Below, piece by piece: positions 26,888 to 34,892 of a stretch of DNA of 40,903 nt (the first letter of the stretch is position 1; every line of letters begins with the position of its first letter). The stretch is from an uncultured Saprospiraceae bacterium. GTDB taxonomy: Bacteria; Bacteroidota; Bacteroidia; Chitinophagales; Saprospiraceae. The notes under the pieces are model-generated. The model worked only from the letters and a program-made list of their open reading frames with translations. It was not told where the DNA came from and made no database searches. The stretch spans positions 1-40,903 of the forward strand of contig CALLXF010000014.1 in assembly GCA_938015805.1 (NCBI GenBank), given 5' to 3'. The translations under genes and the position numbers were made by a program.

Positions 26888-27613
26888 TTGGAGCAAATAA
26901 ATAGATATAAGCAACTGTCTGCCATTTATAATGCAGGCAGTTTTTTTTATGGCATGTTTGATAACAAGGAAATGTTATCCAGTAAGCTAATTCCTAAGGA
27001 GAAGTTAGATGGAATTATTACATCAGTATCTAAAAAGATTGCTATCCGTAACGCTTATTATTCGATCCTTCCAAATAAAGCCTACGATCAAAAAGTCAAA
27101 TTAAAAATTCTAAATAGTATACCGCAATTTACTCAGCTAAAAAATGTTGTTGTTCTCGAAGATGAGATAGATGACCAAACGGTGGTCGTTTGGGGTATGG
27201 AAAAAGAGATCTTTTCTAGACTAAATGATTTACAGAATGTCGATAAAATGATGCATTTTTCTTCTGCATTTATTAGAGCTTGTCTGTCTAAGAGACAGGA
27301 TGGTGTCTATATTCATACTTTAGATAATCAACTAGATGTCACAGTCATATCTCAACGCAAATTAGCTCTATATAATTTTGTAGGCTATCAAAACAAAGAG
27401 GATTTACTTTACTATACATTGCTATACAAATCTAAACTAGCAAACGATAAAGCTCAAGTATTTTTATCAGGAGAATGTAGTGAGGAGCAACAACAGTTTG
27501 TTAAAAAGTATAATAAAAGTGTAGAACTTCTAACATTAGATTTGAAGATTCCTACTGCTTATAAATCCAAAGAATTTTATACTGGTTTACAAGCTGTCCA
27601 CCTATGCGAATAG
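26888..27613 (+). CDS. DUF3822 family protein
   Basis: This is a 241-residue Bacteroidota-specific protein, typically found next to rsmD. Members have an actin/ribonuclease-H-like fold, but their role is unknown. Readable landmarks: NAGSFFYGMFDNKEML near the N-terminus (first strand pair), YSILPNKAYD, and a late LALYNFVGYQNKEDLLYYTL segment that is the family hallmark. No ATG is available before residue 23, so a TTG at 26888 is likely the start. Shortening to the ATG at 26954 would delete the first strand. A terminator-like hairpin lies within codons 10-20. The gene overlaps rsmD by 10 bases. Confidence 0.85.
   Translation: MEQINRYKQLSAIYNAGSFFYGMFDNKEMLSSKLIPKEKLDGIITSVSKKIAIRNAYYSILPNKAYDQKVKLKILNSIPQFTQLKNVVVLEDEIDDQTVVVWGMEKEIFSRLNDLQNVDKMMHFSSAFIRACLSKRQDGVYIHTLDNQLDVTVISQRKLALYNFVGYQNKEDLLYYTLLYKSKLANDKAQVFLSGECSEEQQQFVKKYNKSVELLTLDLKIPTAYKSKEFYTGLQAVHLCE
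26915..26948 (+). terminator. Terminator-like hairpin inside the start of the DUF3822 gene
   Basis: CTGTCTGC (26915-26922) pairs with GCAGGCAG (26933-26940), allowing one G-U pair, with a 10-base loop, and is followed by eight T's (26941-26948). It has the form of an intrinsic terminator, yet lies within codons 10-21 of the DUF3822 frame and only 36 bases after the preceding gene's stop. Confidence 0.6.
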
Positions 27614-28149
27614 TCGGTGGTGCTTTTAAAGGTCGACGTTTTTCTCCTCCTGCAAAAAATTGGCCTACGAGACCGACTACAGATTTTGCAAAAGAAGCAC
27701 TCTATAATATCTTAGTTAACAGAATAGACTTTACGGAGACAAAGATGCTTGACCTTTTTGGAGGAAGTGGAAATCACTGTTATGAGACGATCTCTAGAGG
27801 TTCGACTGATGTGACTTACGTAGATAAGCATTATCACTGTACTCAGTTTGTAAAAAAGATCTCGCAAGAACTAGACATAGAGGATTATATTAAAATCATT
27901 AAAAGCGATGTGTTTAAATACATAAAGAGTTGTACGGAAACCTATGATTTCATTTTTTGCGATCCCCCATATGGTTTATCTAATCTAAGCGAGATTCCAG
28001 ATTTGATTTTAGCAAAATCTTTATTAAAAACTCATGGAATTCTTGTCATAGAGCATGATCAGCATAATGATTTTAAAGATCATTTATTTTTTCAAGAAGA
28101 GCGTAAATATGGAGGGACGATATTCAGTTTCTTTAGTCAGAGCAAATAA
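27604..28149 (+). CDS. rsmD: 16S rRNA (guanine966-N2)-methyltransferase
   Basis: Methylates G966 of 16S rRNA in the assembled 30S subunit, using S-adenosylmethionine. Seen: MRIVGGAFKGRRF (start of the family), RPTTDFAKEALYNIL, the SAM-binding LDLFGGSGNHCYE (motif I; GNHCYE replaces the common GNISYE), DKHYHC (motif II acidic residue) and the catalytic DPPY (FCDPPYGLS). At 181 residues it has the typical length. The ATG lies in the end of the DUF3822 gene, so the two are probably translated together. The next gene, argS, begins 46 bases later and has its own promoter-like box. Confidence 0.95.
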   Translation: MRIVGGAFKGRRFSPPAKNWPTRPTTDFAKEALYNILVNRIDFTETKMLDLFGGSGNHCYETISRGSTDVTYVDKHYHCTQFVKKISQELDIEDYIKIIKSDVFKYIKSCTETYDFIFCDPPYGLSNLSEIPDLILAKSLLKTHGILVIEHDQHNDFKDHLFFQEERKYGGTIFSFFSQSK

Positions 28150-28171
28150 TAAAATACTCCCTATAATATTC

Positions 28172-28179
28172 TAATTTTG
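28172..28179 (+). promoter_or_regulatory. Possible -7 box of argS
   Basis: TAATTTTG fits TAnnTTTG and lies 16 bases before the argS ATG at 28196. No TTG is at the right -33 distance. Confidence 0.4.
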
Positions 28180-28195
28180 CAGTCCAAATAATTCT

Positions 28196-30037
28196 ATGAC
28201 TCTAAAGGCCTCTATAGCATCCGCGATAAATACCTTCTTTCACTCAGAACGTGAAGGGATCGATCTTTCTAATAAAATAGTTTTAAACTCTACAAGGAAA
28301 GAGTTTGATGGGGATTATACATTAGTCGTTTTCCCTTTTTCAAAAATGGCAAAAAAATCGCCGCAAGATACAGCAGAAGCCATTGGAGAATATCTTAAAG
28401 AGAATGTAGAAATTATCGAAGATTTTAATGTGATCAAAGGTTTTTTAAATCTATCATTGAAACAAGAACATTGGACGAAAGTCCTCACTGATTTATCTAC
28501 GTCAGAGGAAATCACTATACCTAAAAAGGATAAAAAAGTCATTGTAGAGTTTTCCTCTCCCAACACTAACAAACCATTACATCTAGGACATATCAGAAAT
28601 ATTTTACTAGGATGGTCTATCAGTAAAATTTTAAAATCTGCCGGCTACGACGTTTTAAATACACAGATCGTAAATGATCGAGGAATAGCTGTTTGTAAAA
28701 GTATGCTTGCATGGCAACTTTATGGTGATGGAGAAACACCAGAATCTTCTGGTATTAAAGGTGATCACCTGATCGGAAAGTACTATGTTATTTTCTCCAA
28801 AAAGATAAAAGAAGAATATGCCCAATGGCAAAAATCGGAAGAAGGTTCGAGAGTAAAAGCGGAGCAAATCAAAGACGGAGAAGAGGCATCTGTTTTCTTT
28901 AAGCGTTATGAAAACACTTACTTTAATGAATATAGTAAACTAGGTTTACAAGCTAAAGAAATGCTTCAGAAATGGGAGCAAAATGATACGGAAATACGAG
29001 CTCTTTGGAAAAAGATGAACGACTGGGTGTATGCCGGTTTTGAGATTACGTATAATAATCTTGGAGTGCATTTCGATAAGTTATATTATGAATCTGACAC
29101 CTATTTACTAGGAAAAGATATCATCGAAGAGGAGTTAAAAGTAAATCAGTTTTACAAAAAAGACGACGGTAGCGTTTGGATGGATTTAGAAGATGTAGGA
29201 CTAGATCATAAGCTGGTATTACGTAGCGATGGCACCTCGGTGTATATGACGCAGGATATAGGAACAGCAGAAAAACGTTATGAAAATCACGGTGCTGAGA
29301 AAATGATATATGTCGTAGGTAATGAGCAAGATTATCATTTTAAAGCACTATTTGAAATATTGAAAAAGCTAGGTCGGCCATATGCTGATGGTTTATATCA
29401 CCTTTCTTATGGAATGGTAGATCTCCCTTCAGGAAGGATGAAGTCTAGGGAAGGAACTGTCGTGGACGCGGACGATCTGATGAATGAAGTTATAGGAGAA
29501 GCTGCAAAAAATGCAAGCGAAAGGGAAATACAATTAGACATACCTGAAGCAGAAAAAACAGAGATTAATCGGAAGGTAGGGATGGCTGCACTTAAGTATT
29601 TTATACTTAAGGTAAATCCTAAAAAGAGAATGGTTTTTGACCCAAAAGAATCTGTAGATATGAAAGGGGATACTGGGCCTTATATCCAAAATGCTTTTGT
29701 ACGGATACAGTCGATCCTAAGAAATTACGGAGATGAAATTCCGACCTATACAAAAGGATACACTGATATCAAGGAAATAGAAAAAGAATTACTGGTTTTG
29801 TTAGATGGTTATCCAAGAGTAATAGAAGAGGCTGCTGCCCAATATGATCCATCTCAGATTGCTAGTTTTTCTTACCAATTGGCTAAAACATACCATCGTT
29901 TTTATAATGATGTTAGAATATTAAAAGCAGAATCAGAAGAAGCTAAAAGTTTTAGATTAAACTTATGTAGAGTAATCGGTATAAAGCTGGCACATAGTAT
30001 GGATTTATTAGGAGTAGAGATGCCAGAAAAAATGTAA
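28196..30037 (+). CDS. argS: Arginyl-tRNA synthetase
   Basis: Class I synthetase that charges tRNA-Arg. The N-terminal Add-1 domain (about residues 1-110) is followed by SSPNTNKPLHLGH with the HIGH motif as HLGH (129-132), then the ArgRS insertion and anticodon-binding helices; the KMSKS site is read as MKSREGT, the usual ArgRS variant. DALR_1 domain at the C-terminus, ending with AHSMDLLGVEMPEKM. The protein has 613 residues, slightly longer than E. coli ArgRS. The gene is followed, after two bases, by glnS, so the pair is one operon. Confidence 0.97.
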   Translation: MTLKASIASAINTFFHSEREGIDLSNKIVLNSTRKEFDGDYTLVVFPFSKMAKKSPQDTAEAIGEYLKENVEIIEDFNVIKGFLNLSLKQEHWTKVLTDLSTSEEITIPKKDKKVIVEFSSPNTNKPLHLGHIRNILLGWSISKILKSAGYDVLNTQIVNDRGIAVCKSMLAWQLYGDGETPESSGIKGDHLIGKYYVIFSKKIKEEYAQWQKSEEGSRVKAEQIKDGEEASVFFKRYENTYFNEYSKLGLQAKEMLQKWEQNDTEIRALWKKMNDWVYAGFEITYNNLGVHFDKLYYESDTYLLGKDIIEEELKVNQFYKKDDGSVWMDLEDVGLDHKLVLRSDGTSVYMTQDIGTAEKRYENHGAEKMIYVVGNEQDYHFKALFEILKKLGRPYADGLYHLSYGMVDLPSGRMKSREGTVVDADDLMNEVIGEAAKNASEREIQLDIPEAEKTEINRKVGMAALKYFILKVNPKKRMVFDPKESVDMKGDTGPYIQNAFVRIQSILRNYGDEIPTYTKGYTDIKEIEKELLVLLDGYPRVIEEAAAQYDPSQIASFSYQLAKTYHRFYNDVRILKAESEEAKSFRLNLCRVIGIKLAHSMDLLGVEMPEKM

Positions 30038-30039
30038 TT

Positions 30040-31713
30040 ATGAGCGAAGAGCAAAAAGAATCATTAAATTTTTTAGAAGAGATGGTTGCCGCAGATATTG
30101 AGTCAGGTAAACACGATGGAAGAGTATTAACTCGATTTCCTCCTGAGCCTAACGGATATTTGCACATCGGTCATGCAAAAGCTATATGGGTTAGTTTTTC
30201 TATTGCTCAAAAGTATGGTGGTAAAACAAATCTTAGGTTTGATGATACAAATCCGATAACAGAAAAAACGGAGTACGTAGATTCTATTAAGCGTGATATA
30301 AAATGGCTAGGTTATGAGTGGGATGGAGATCCGTTATACACCTCTGACTATTTTGACGAATTGTATAAATTTGCTCTACAGCTAATTGCTGACGGTAAGG
30401 CGTATGTAGATGATTCTACTGTTGCTGAGATCGCAGAGATGAAAGGAACTCCTACCGAGCCTGGAAAAGACAGTCCGTATAAATCGAGGAGTATAGAAGA
30501 AAATATAGATCTCTTTACTCGCATGAAAAATGGCGAGTTCCCAGATGGATCTAAAGTCCTAAGAGCAAATATAGATATGGCTTCTCCTAATATGCTGCTG
30601 AGAGATCCTATAATTTACCGGATAAAAAAAGAAACCCATCATCGTACTGGAGATGACTGGTGTATCTATCCTATGTATGATTTTGCACATGGACAGTCTG
30701 ATTCTATCGAAAATATTACCCACTCTCTTTGTTCGTTAGAATTTATGCATCATCGACCATTATATGATTGGTTTATAGATAACTTAAATATCTTTCCTAG
30801 TAAGCAGACAGAGTTTGCTCGTATGAACGTGGAGTATATGATCACAAGTAAGCGTAAGCTTCTAAAACTGGTCGAAGGGAACTATGTAAGTGGCTGGGAT
30901 GATCCTCGGATGCCTACACTTTCAGGTTTGAGACGTAGAGGAGTACCCGCAGCTGCGATACGACTGTTTTGTGAGAAAACAGGAATAACAAAACGAGAAA
31001 ATTTACAAGAAATATCACTCTTTAATTCCTGTGTAAGGGATACTTTAAATGCCACTGCGACCAGAGTTATGGGTGTGCTAGATCCTGTCAAAGTGGTAAT
31101 TACTAATTACCCTGTAGACAAAACTGAGATGATGCATGCAGATAATAATCCATCTGATGAGGATGCAGGGACTAGAGAAGTTCCATTTTCTAGAGAGATC
31201 TACATAGAACGTAGTGACTTTATGGAGGATGCACCTAAGAAGTTTTTTAGGCTGGGTATAGGGAAAAATGTTAGACTAAAACATGCTTATATCATTACCG
31301 CAGAGTCCATACAAAAAGATGATGATGGTAACGTTACTCAGATAAACTGTACCTATTACGCAAACAGTAAAAGTGGTGAGGACGAATCTGGAATAAAAGC
31401 CAAGGGAACATTGCATTGGGTTTCTATTCCTCATGGAAAGGAAGTAACTATTAGAGATTATGATCTTCTATTTACGGACCCAGCTCCTACTTCCCACGAA
31501 GATAAAGATTACCTAGAATTTTATAATCCTGATTCCTTAATAGAGAAAAAAGCTATTGTAGAACCTAGTCTAATAAACGCTAAAGTCGGGGAACAGTTCC
31601 AGTTTATCAGGAAAGGATATTACACTGTTGACCCTGATAGTGTAGATGGGAATCCTATTTTTAATAAGACTATAGCTATGAAGGATTCATGGGCTAAAAG
31701 CCAGAAAAAATAA
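30040..31713 (+). CDS. glnS: Glutaminyl-tRNA synthetase
   Basis: Class I synthetase that charges tRNA-Gln. RFPPEPNGYLHIGHAKAIW contains HIGH (residues 42-45). LRFDDTNP, LGYEWDG, and THSLCSLEF then LYDWFIDNL are GlnRS-specific, not GluRS. The second motif is TSKRKL where E. coli has MSKRKL. A C-terminal two-barrel anticodon-binding domain completes 557 residues, the family norm. A true GlnRS argues that this organism charges tRNA-Gln directly. It follows argS after two bases. Confidence 0.96.
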   Translation: MSEEQKESLNFLEEMVAADIESGKHDGRVLTRFPPEPNGYLHIGHAKAIWVSFSIAQKYGGKTNLRFDDTNPITEKTEYVDSIKRDIKWLGYEWDGDPLYTSDYFDELYKFALQLIADGKAYVDDSTVAEIAEMKGTPTEPGKDSPYKSRSIEENIDLFTRMKNGEFPDGSKVLRANIDMASPNMLLRDPIIYRIKKETHHRTGDDWCIYPMYDFAHGQSDSIENITHSLCSLEFMHHRPLYDWFIDNLNIFPSKQTEFARMNVEYMITSKRKLLKLVEGNYVSGWDDPRMPTLSGLRRRGVPAAAIRLFCEKTGITKRENLQEISLFNSCVRDTLNATATRVMGVLDPVKVVITNYPVDKTEMMHADNNPSDEDAGTREVPFSREIYIERSDFMEDAPKKFFRLGIGKNVRLKHAYIITAESIQKDDDGNVTQINCTYYANSKSGEDESGIKAKGTLHWVSIPHGKEVTIRDYDLLFTDPAPTSHEDKDYLEFYNPDSLIEKKAIVEPSLINAKVGEQFQFIRKGYYTVDPDSVDGNPIFNKTIAMKDSWAKSQKK

Positions 31714-31721
31714 AATCCAAT

Positions 31722-31729
31722 TATATTTG
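31722..31729 (+). promoter_or_regulatory. -7 box of pyrR
   Basis: TATATTTG matches TAnnTTTG and ends five bases before the GTG start at 31735. Transcription would start at or within a base or two of the start codon, giving a leaderless or near-leaderless pyrR message. The box lies just after the glnS stop. Confidence 0.5.
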
Positions 31730-31734
31730 CAACA

Positions 31735-32292
31735 GTGAGTAGAGGACGAGTCATATTACAGGAAGAGGCATTTAGGTTAACCCTAGAGAGACTGAGTTAT
31801 GAAATCATAGAAAACTATGAGGACTTTGCAGATGTATGTATTATAGGTATACAGGAAAAAGGAGTAATTCTCGCAGAGCGACTCGTTCAGTTATTAATTA
31901 AAAATACTCAGGAAAAAGATATCACCTTTGGGAAGTTAGATATTACTTTTTATCGCGATGATTTTAGAATGAAGGGGACTCCTCTAAAAGCAAGTAATAC
32001 AGAATTGCTTTTTTCTCTGGAGGGAAAACATGTAATACTAGTCGATGATGTTTTGTATACCGGTAGATCCGTACATGCCGCTATGTCTGCATTGCAAGAT
32101 CATGGAAGAGCGGATACGGTGGAGCTGGTATGTCTCGTGGACCGTAGATTTAATCGGCATTTACCGATCCAGGCAGATTATGTGGGTTTAACAGTAGACT
32201 CTATAGAAGAAGCCTATGTAAAAGTCCAGTGGGAGGATTTCGATGGTGCTGATAAAATATTAATTCATACGCCTAAACGAGAGCAAGCATGA
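31735..32292 (+). CDS. pyrR: PyrR-family bifunctional uracil phosphoribosyltransferase / pyrimidine regulator
   Basis: A type I phosphoribosyltransferase fold of 185 residues. The PRPP-binding signature is VILVDDVLYTGRSVHAAM; IQEKGVILAERL and VCLVDRR also match PyrR. In Bacilli PyrR binds pyr mRNA and attenuates it; many homologues elsewhere are thought to act mainly as UPRTases. The start is GTG (GTG AGT AGA ...), the first in-frame start after the glnS stop, and the family N-terminus (SRGRVILQEE) begins right there. It overlaps pyrB as ATGA, so the two are coupled. Confidence 0.93.
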   Translation: MSRGRVILQEEAFRLTLERLSYEIIENYEDFADVCIIGIQEKGVILAERLVQLLIKNTQEKDITFGKLDITFYRDDFRMKGTPLKASNTELLFSLEGKHVILVDDVLYTGRSVHAAMSALQDHGRADTVELVCLVDRRFNRHLPIQADYVGLTVDSIEEAYVKVQWEDFDGADKILIHTPKREQA

Positions 32293-33224
32293 GTAATCAG
32301 CAAGAACTAAGTACTAAGCATCTACTCGGGATAAAGTACATCAACGCTGACGATATAAATCTGATTTTTGAGACTGCTGTAAATTTTAAGGAAGTCATCA
32401 ACAGACCGATAAAAAAAGTACCATCACTCAGAGACGTTACGATAGCTAATTTGTTTTTTGAAAACTCGACTAGAACTAAAATTTCTTTTGAATTAGCGGA
32501 AAAAAGATTATCGGCGGATGTCGTAAATTTCTCTTCCTCTGGATCATCGGTAAAAAAAGGAGAGAGCTTACTAGATACCGTTAATAATATACTTTCTATG
32601 AAAGTGGATATGGTAGTCATGAGGCATCCAGCTCCTGGGGCTCATGTTTTTCTTTCTAATCACATTGACGCTAATATTATAAACGCGGGAGATGGTACCC
32701 ATGAACATCCAACACAGGCGTTACTGGATGCGTTTTCTATGAGAGAAAAATTAGGTTCTCTAAAAGGTAAGAAAATCGTCATCGTAGGCGATATTATGCA
32801 TTCTAGAGTTGCTCTAAGTAATATATACTGTTTACAAAAGTTAGGTGCAACCGTAAAAGTTTGCGGTCCACCGACACTATTACCTAAGTATATCAGTTCG
32901 TTAGGAGTAGAGGTAGAATATGATCTCCGTAAGGCTCTCAATTGGTGCGATGTGGCCAATGTCCTCCGGATCCAGTTAGAGCGTCAAGACATTAAGTATA
33001 TTCCATCCTTACGAGAATACGCTCAGTTTTATGGAATTAATAAAGATATATTGGATAGCCTAGACAAAGAAATCGTTCTAATGCATCCTGGACCCATAAA
33101 TCGAGGTGTAGAACTCAGTAGTGATGCGGCAGATTCTGATCACTCGATAATACTACAGCAGGTAGAAAATGGAGTAGCGATTAGGATGGCGGTGCTGTAT
33201 CTTTTGTCTGGTAAAAGATCTTAA
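32289..33224 (+). CDS. pyrB: Aspartate carbamoyltransferase, catalytic chain
   Basis: Makes carbamoyl-aspartate from aspartate and carbamoyl phosphate, the committed step of pyrimidine synthesis. The carbamoyl-phosphate site FENSTRTKISFELAEKRL is intact, followed by RHPAPGAHVFLS, HEHPTQALLDAFS, LMHPGPINRGVELSSDAAD and a Gln-Val-Glu-Asn-Gly end motif. At 311 residues it has the usual length. No pyrI is seen downstream; this fits a regulatory-chain-independent enzyme. It is the last gene of the plus-strand run. Confidence 0.97.
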   Translation: MSNQQELSTKHLLGIKYINADDINLIFETAVNFKEVINRPIKKVPSLRDVTIANLFFENSTRTKISFELAEKRLSADVVNFSSSGSSVKKGESLLDTVNNILSMKVDMVVMRHPAPGAHVFLSNHIDANIINAGDGTHEHPTQALLDAFSMREKLGSLKGKKIVIVGDIMHSRVALSNIYCLQKLGATVKVCGPPTLLPKYISSLGVEVEYDLRKALNWCDVANVLRIQLERQDIKYIPSLREYAQFYGINKDILDSLDKEIVLMHPGPINRGVELSSDAADSDHSIILQQVENGVAIRMAVLYLLSGKRS

Positions 33225-33280
33225 TTTTCGTAACCCTATACCTATCATTTGCGTTTAAATTGTAATATCATTAACAAGAG

Positions 33281-33300
33281 TTAAGGATGGTATTCCTTAA
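33281..33300 (+). promoter_or_regulatory. Inverted repeat adjoining a -7 box
   Basis: TTAAGGA (33281-33287) and TCCTTAA (33294-33300) are perfect inverted arms; the right arm runs into the -7-like box TAATTTTG (33298-33305) ahead of the gene starting at 33328. It could be an operator or a weak terminator for pyrB (the sequence following is ATTTTG). Confidence 0.35.
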
Positions 33301-33305
33301 TTTTG
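33298..33305 (+). promoter_or_regulatory. Possible -7 box of the TlpA-like gene
   Basis: TAATTTTG fits TAnnTTTG and lies 22 bases before the ATG at 33328. It overlaps the inverted repeat beside it. Confidence 0.4.
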
Positions 33306-33327
33306 TCCAAAATTATTAGTTCGGTTT

Positions 33328-34755
33328 ATGAGAGCATTCTTTTTAGTTATAAGTTTTATTTTGGTTTCTATATGTAGTGGTTTTTCTCAGTCAGGTCATA
33401 AGATCGAGTTTGAGTTAAAAAATTACGATAATGATACCTTGATTATTGGATATTACTTTGCCGATCGTCAGCTTGTAGAGGATACTTTATTGGCTAAAGC
33501 CAATGGAAAATTTGTTCTTGAAGGAGAAGAATCCTTAAATCCAGGAATTTATCTCATGTTGGTCAAACCAGATAATTCTTTTCTACAGTTTATGGTTAAT
33601 GAGAAAGAGCAACATTTTAAAATTAAAACCAATGCTCTACAACTTGGAGATGTTAGCTTTAAAAATACAAAGGATAATGATTTGTTTTATGATTACCTCT
33701 CATTTTTAAAAGATCATAGACCTAAATCGGAAGAGCTAAAAAACAAGCTTAAAGAATCAGAGGAAGAAGGAAAAGAGACGGGTCATATTCTCGAAAAATT
33801 AGATGCTTTAGATGATGAAGTATTTGCCTATCAGCAAAAAATTATAGGAGATCATCCAGATATGATAACCTCGCTTTTAATCAAAGGTAATATAGATATA
33901 GAAGTTCCAGAATACGATGGGACAAAAGAGGAGGTGCAGGAAAAATCCTTTAAATATTACAAGACTCATTTTTTTGATAACATAGAATTCGATAATCCGG
34001 CATCGATCAGAACTCCCTTTTTTGATACACGAATAAAAAACTATATTGATAAATTAATTCCGCAACATCCTGATTCTTTAGCAAAGGCCACTGACTTTAT
34101 TTTAGAAAAATTAAACCCTGTAGAGGATGCTTATAAATTTTATTTAAGTAAATACTTAAACGAAGCTGCAAATTCGAAAGTAGTCGGAATGGATGCGATC
34201 TATGTACATCTGGTTGATAATTATTATAAGAAAGGAAAGGCTCCATGGGTAGAAGAGGAAACGATGCAAAAACTCGTGGATAACGCGGATAGATTACGAC
34301 CTGTCCTGATCGGTAAAACAGTTCCTGATATAGAATTATATAAAGAAGACGGAACCCCTGTAAAACTAAGTGATATCGATACAGAATATACGGTTATTAT
34401 GTTCTGGGCTCCAGACTGCGGACATTGTAAAAAATCAATGCCTGCTGCTATAGATTTTAATGAAAGTTATAAAGACAAAGATGTAACGTTGCTCGCCGTA
34501 TGTACGAAGCATACCGATAAATATAAATCATGCTGGGAGTATATTAAGAATAAAGAAAACATGGAAAACTTTCTTAATGTCGGAGACGAATTCCATCGCA
34601 GTAGATTTAAAAGAATTTTCAATGTCCGCTCTACGCCTATGATCTATATCCTAGATCGCAATAGGGAAATATTAGTCAAAAGTATCGGGACTAAACAAAT
34701 AGGTGAGGTGATGGATCAGATTATTGCCTTAAAGAAAATAGAAGAAAAAGGGTAG
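33328..34755 (+). CDS. TlpA-like thioredoxin-fold periplasmic protein
   Basis: A secreted protein of 475 residues. A signal peptide ends at FS|QS (about residue 20). Residues 21-105 form a beta-rich DUF4369-like domain, the middle is helical (DUF5106-like), and residues ~325-475 are the thioredoxin fold with the redox site CGHC at 364-367 (MFWAPDCGHCKKSMP) and the cis-Pro region STPMIYI. Bacteroidota encode many such proteins, which reduce disulfides or assist cytochrome or metal-protein maturation in the periplasm. The substrate is unknown. It stands alone in transcription, between pyrB and the convergent serine hydrolase gene. Confidence 0.88.
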   Translation: MRAFFLVISFILVSICSGFSQSGHKIEFELKNYDNDTLIIGYYFADRQLVEDTLLAKANGKFVLEGEESLNPGIYLMLVKPDNSFLQFMVNEKEQHFKIKTNALQLGDVSFKNTKDNDLFYDYLSFLKDHRPKSEELKNKLKESEEEGKETGHILEKLDALDDEVFAYQQKIIGDHPDMITSLLIKGNIDIEVPEYDGTKEEVQEKSFKYYKTHFFDNIEFDNPASIRTPFFDTRIKNYIDKLIPQHPDSLAKATDFILEKLNPVEDAYKFYLSKYLNEAANSKVVGMDAIYVHLVDNYYKKGKAPWVEEETMQKLVDNADRLRPVLIGKTVPDIELYKEDGTPVKLSDIDTEYTVIMFWAPDCGHCKKSMPAAIDFNESYKDKDVTLLAVCTKHTDKYKSCWEYIKNKENMENFLNVGDEFHRSRFKRIFNVRSTPMIYILDRNREILVKSIGTKQIGEVMDQIIALKKIEEKG

Positions 34756-34892
34756 TGTATCTTTAGGTGAATTTAGTGCTAGAATTATTTAAATAAGGTA
34801 TGTTATTATACTTGTAGTAATGGAAATTAAGTTGTGCTGTAATTACTTTAACCACAATTTAAAATTAGTAGAAGTTCTATATCAGTCTTTCT

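Noticed and set aside
27590-27640. DUF3822-rsmD overlap considered as a frameshifted single gene
   Set aside because: rsmD has its own complete N-terminus starting at the ATG, and the families are separate proteins in other Bacteroidota.
34793-34850. AGTAAT/ATTACT arms in the gap between the TlpA-like and hydrolase genes
   Set aside because: Short, A/T-only arms with a long loop; expected by chance in such low-G+C sequence.
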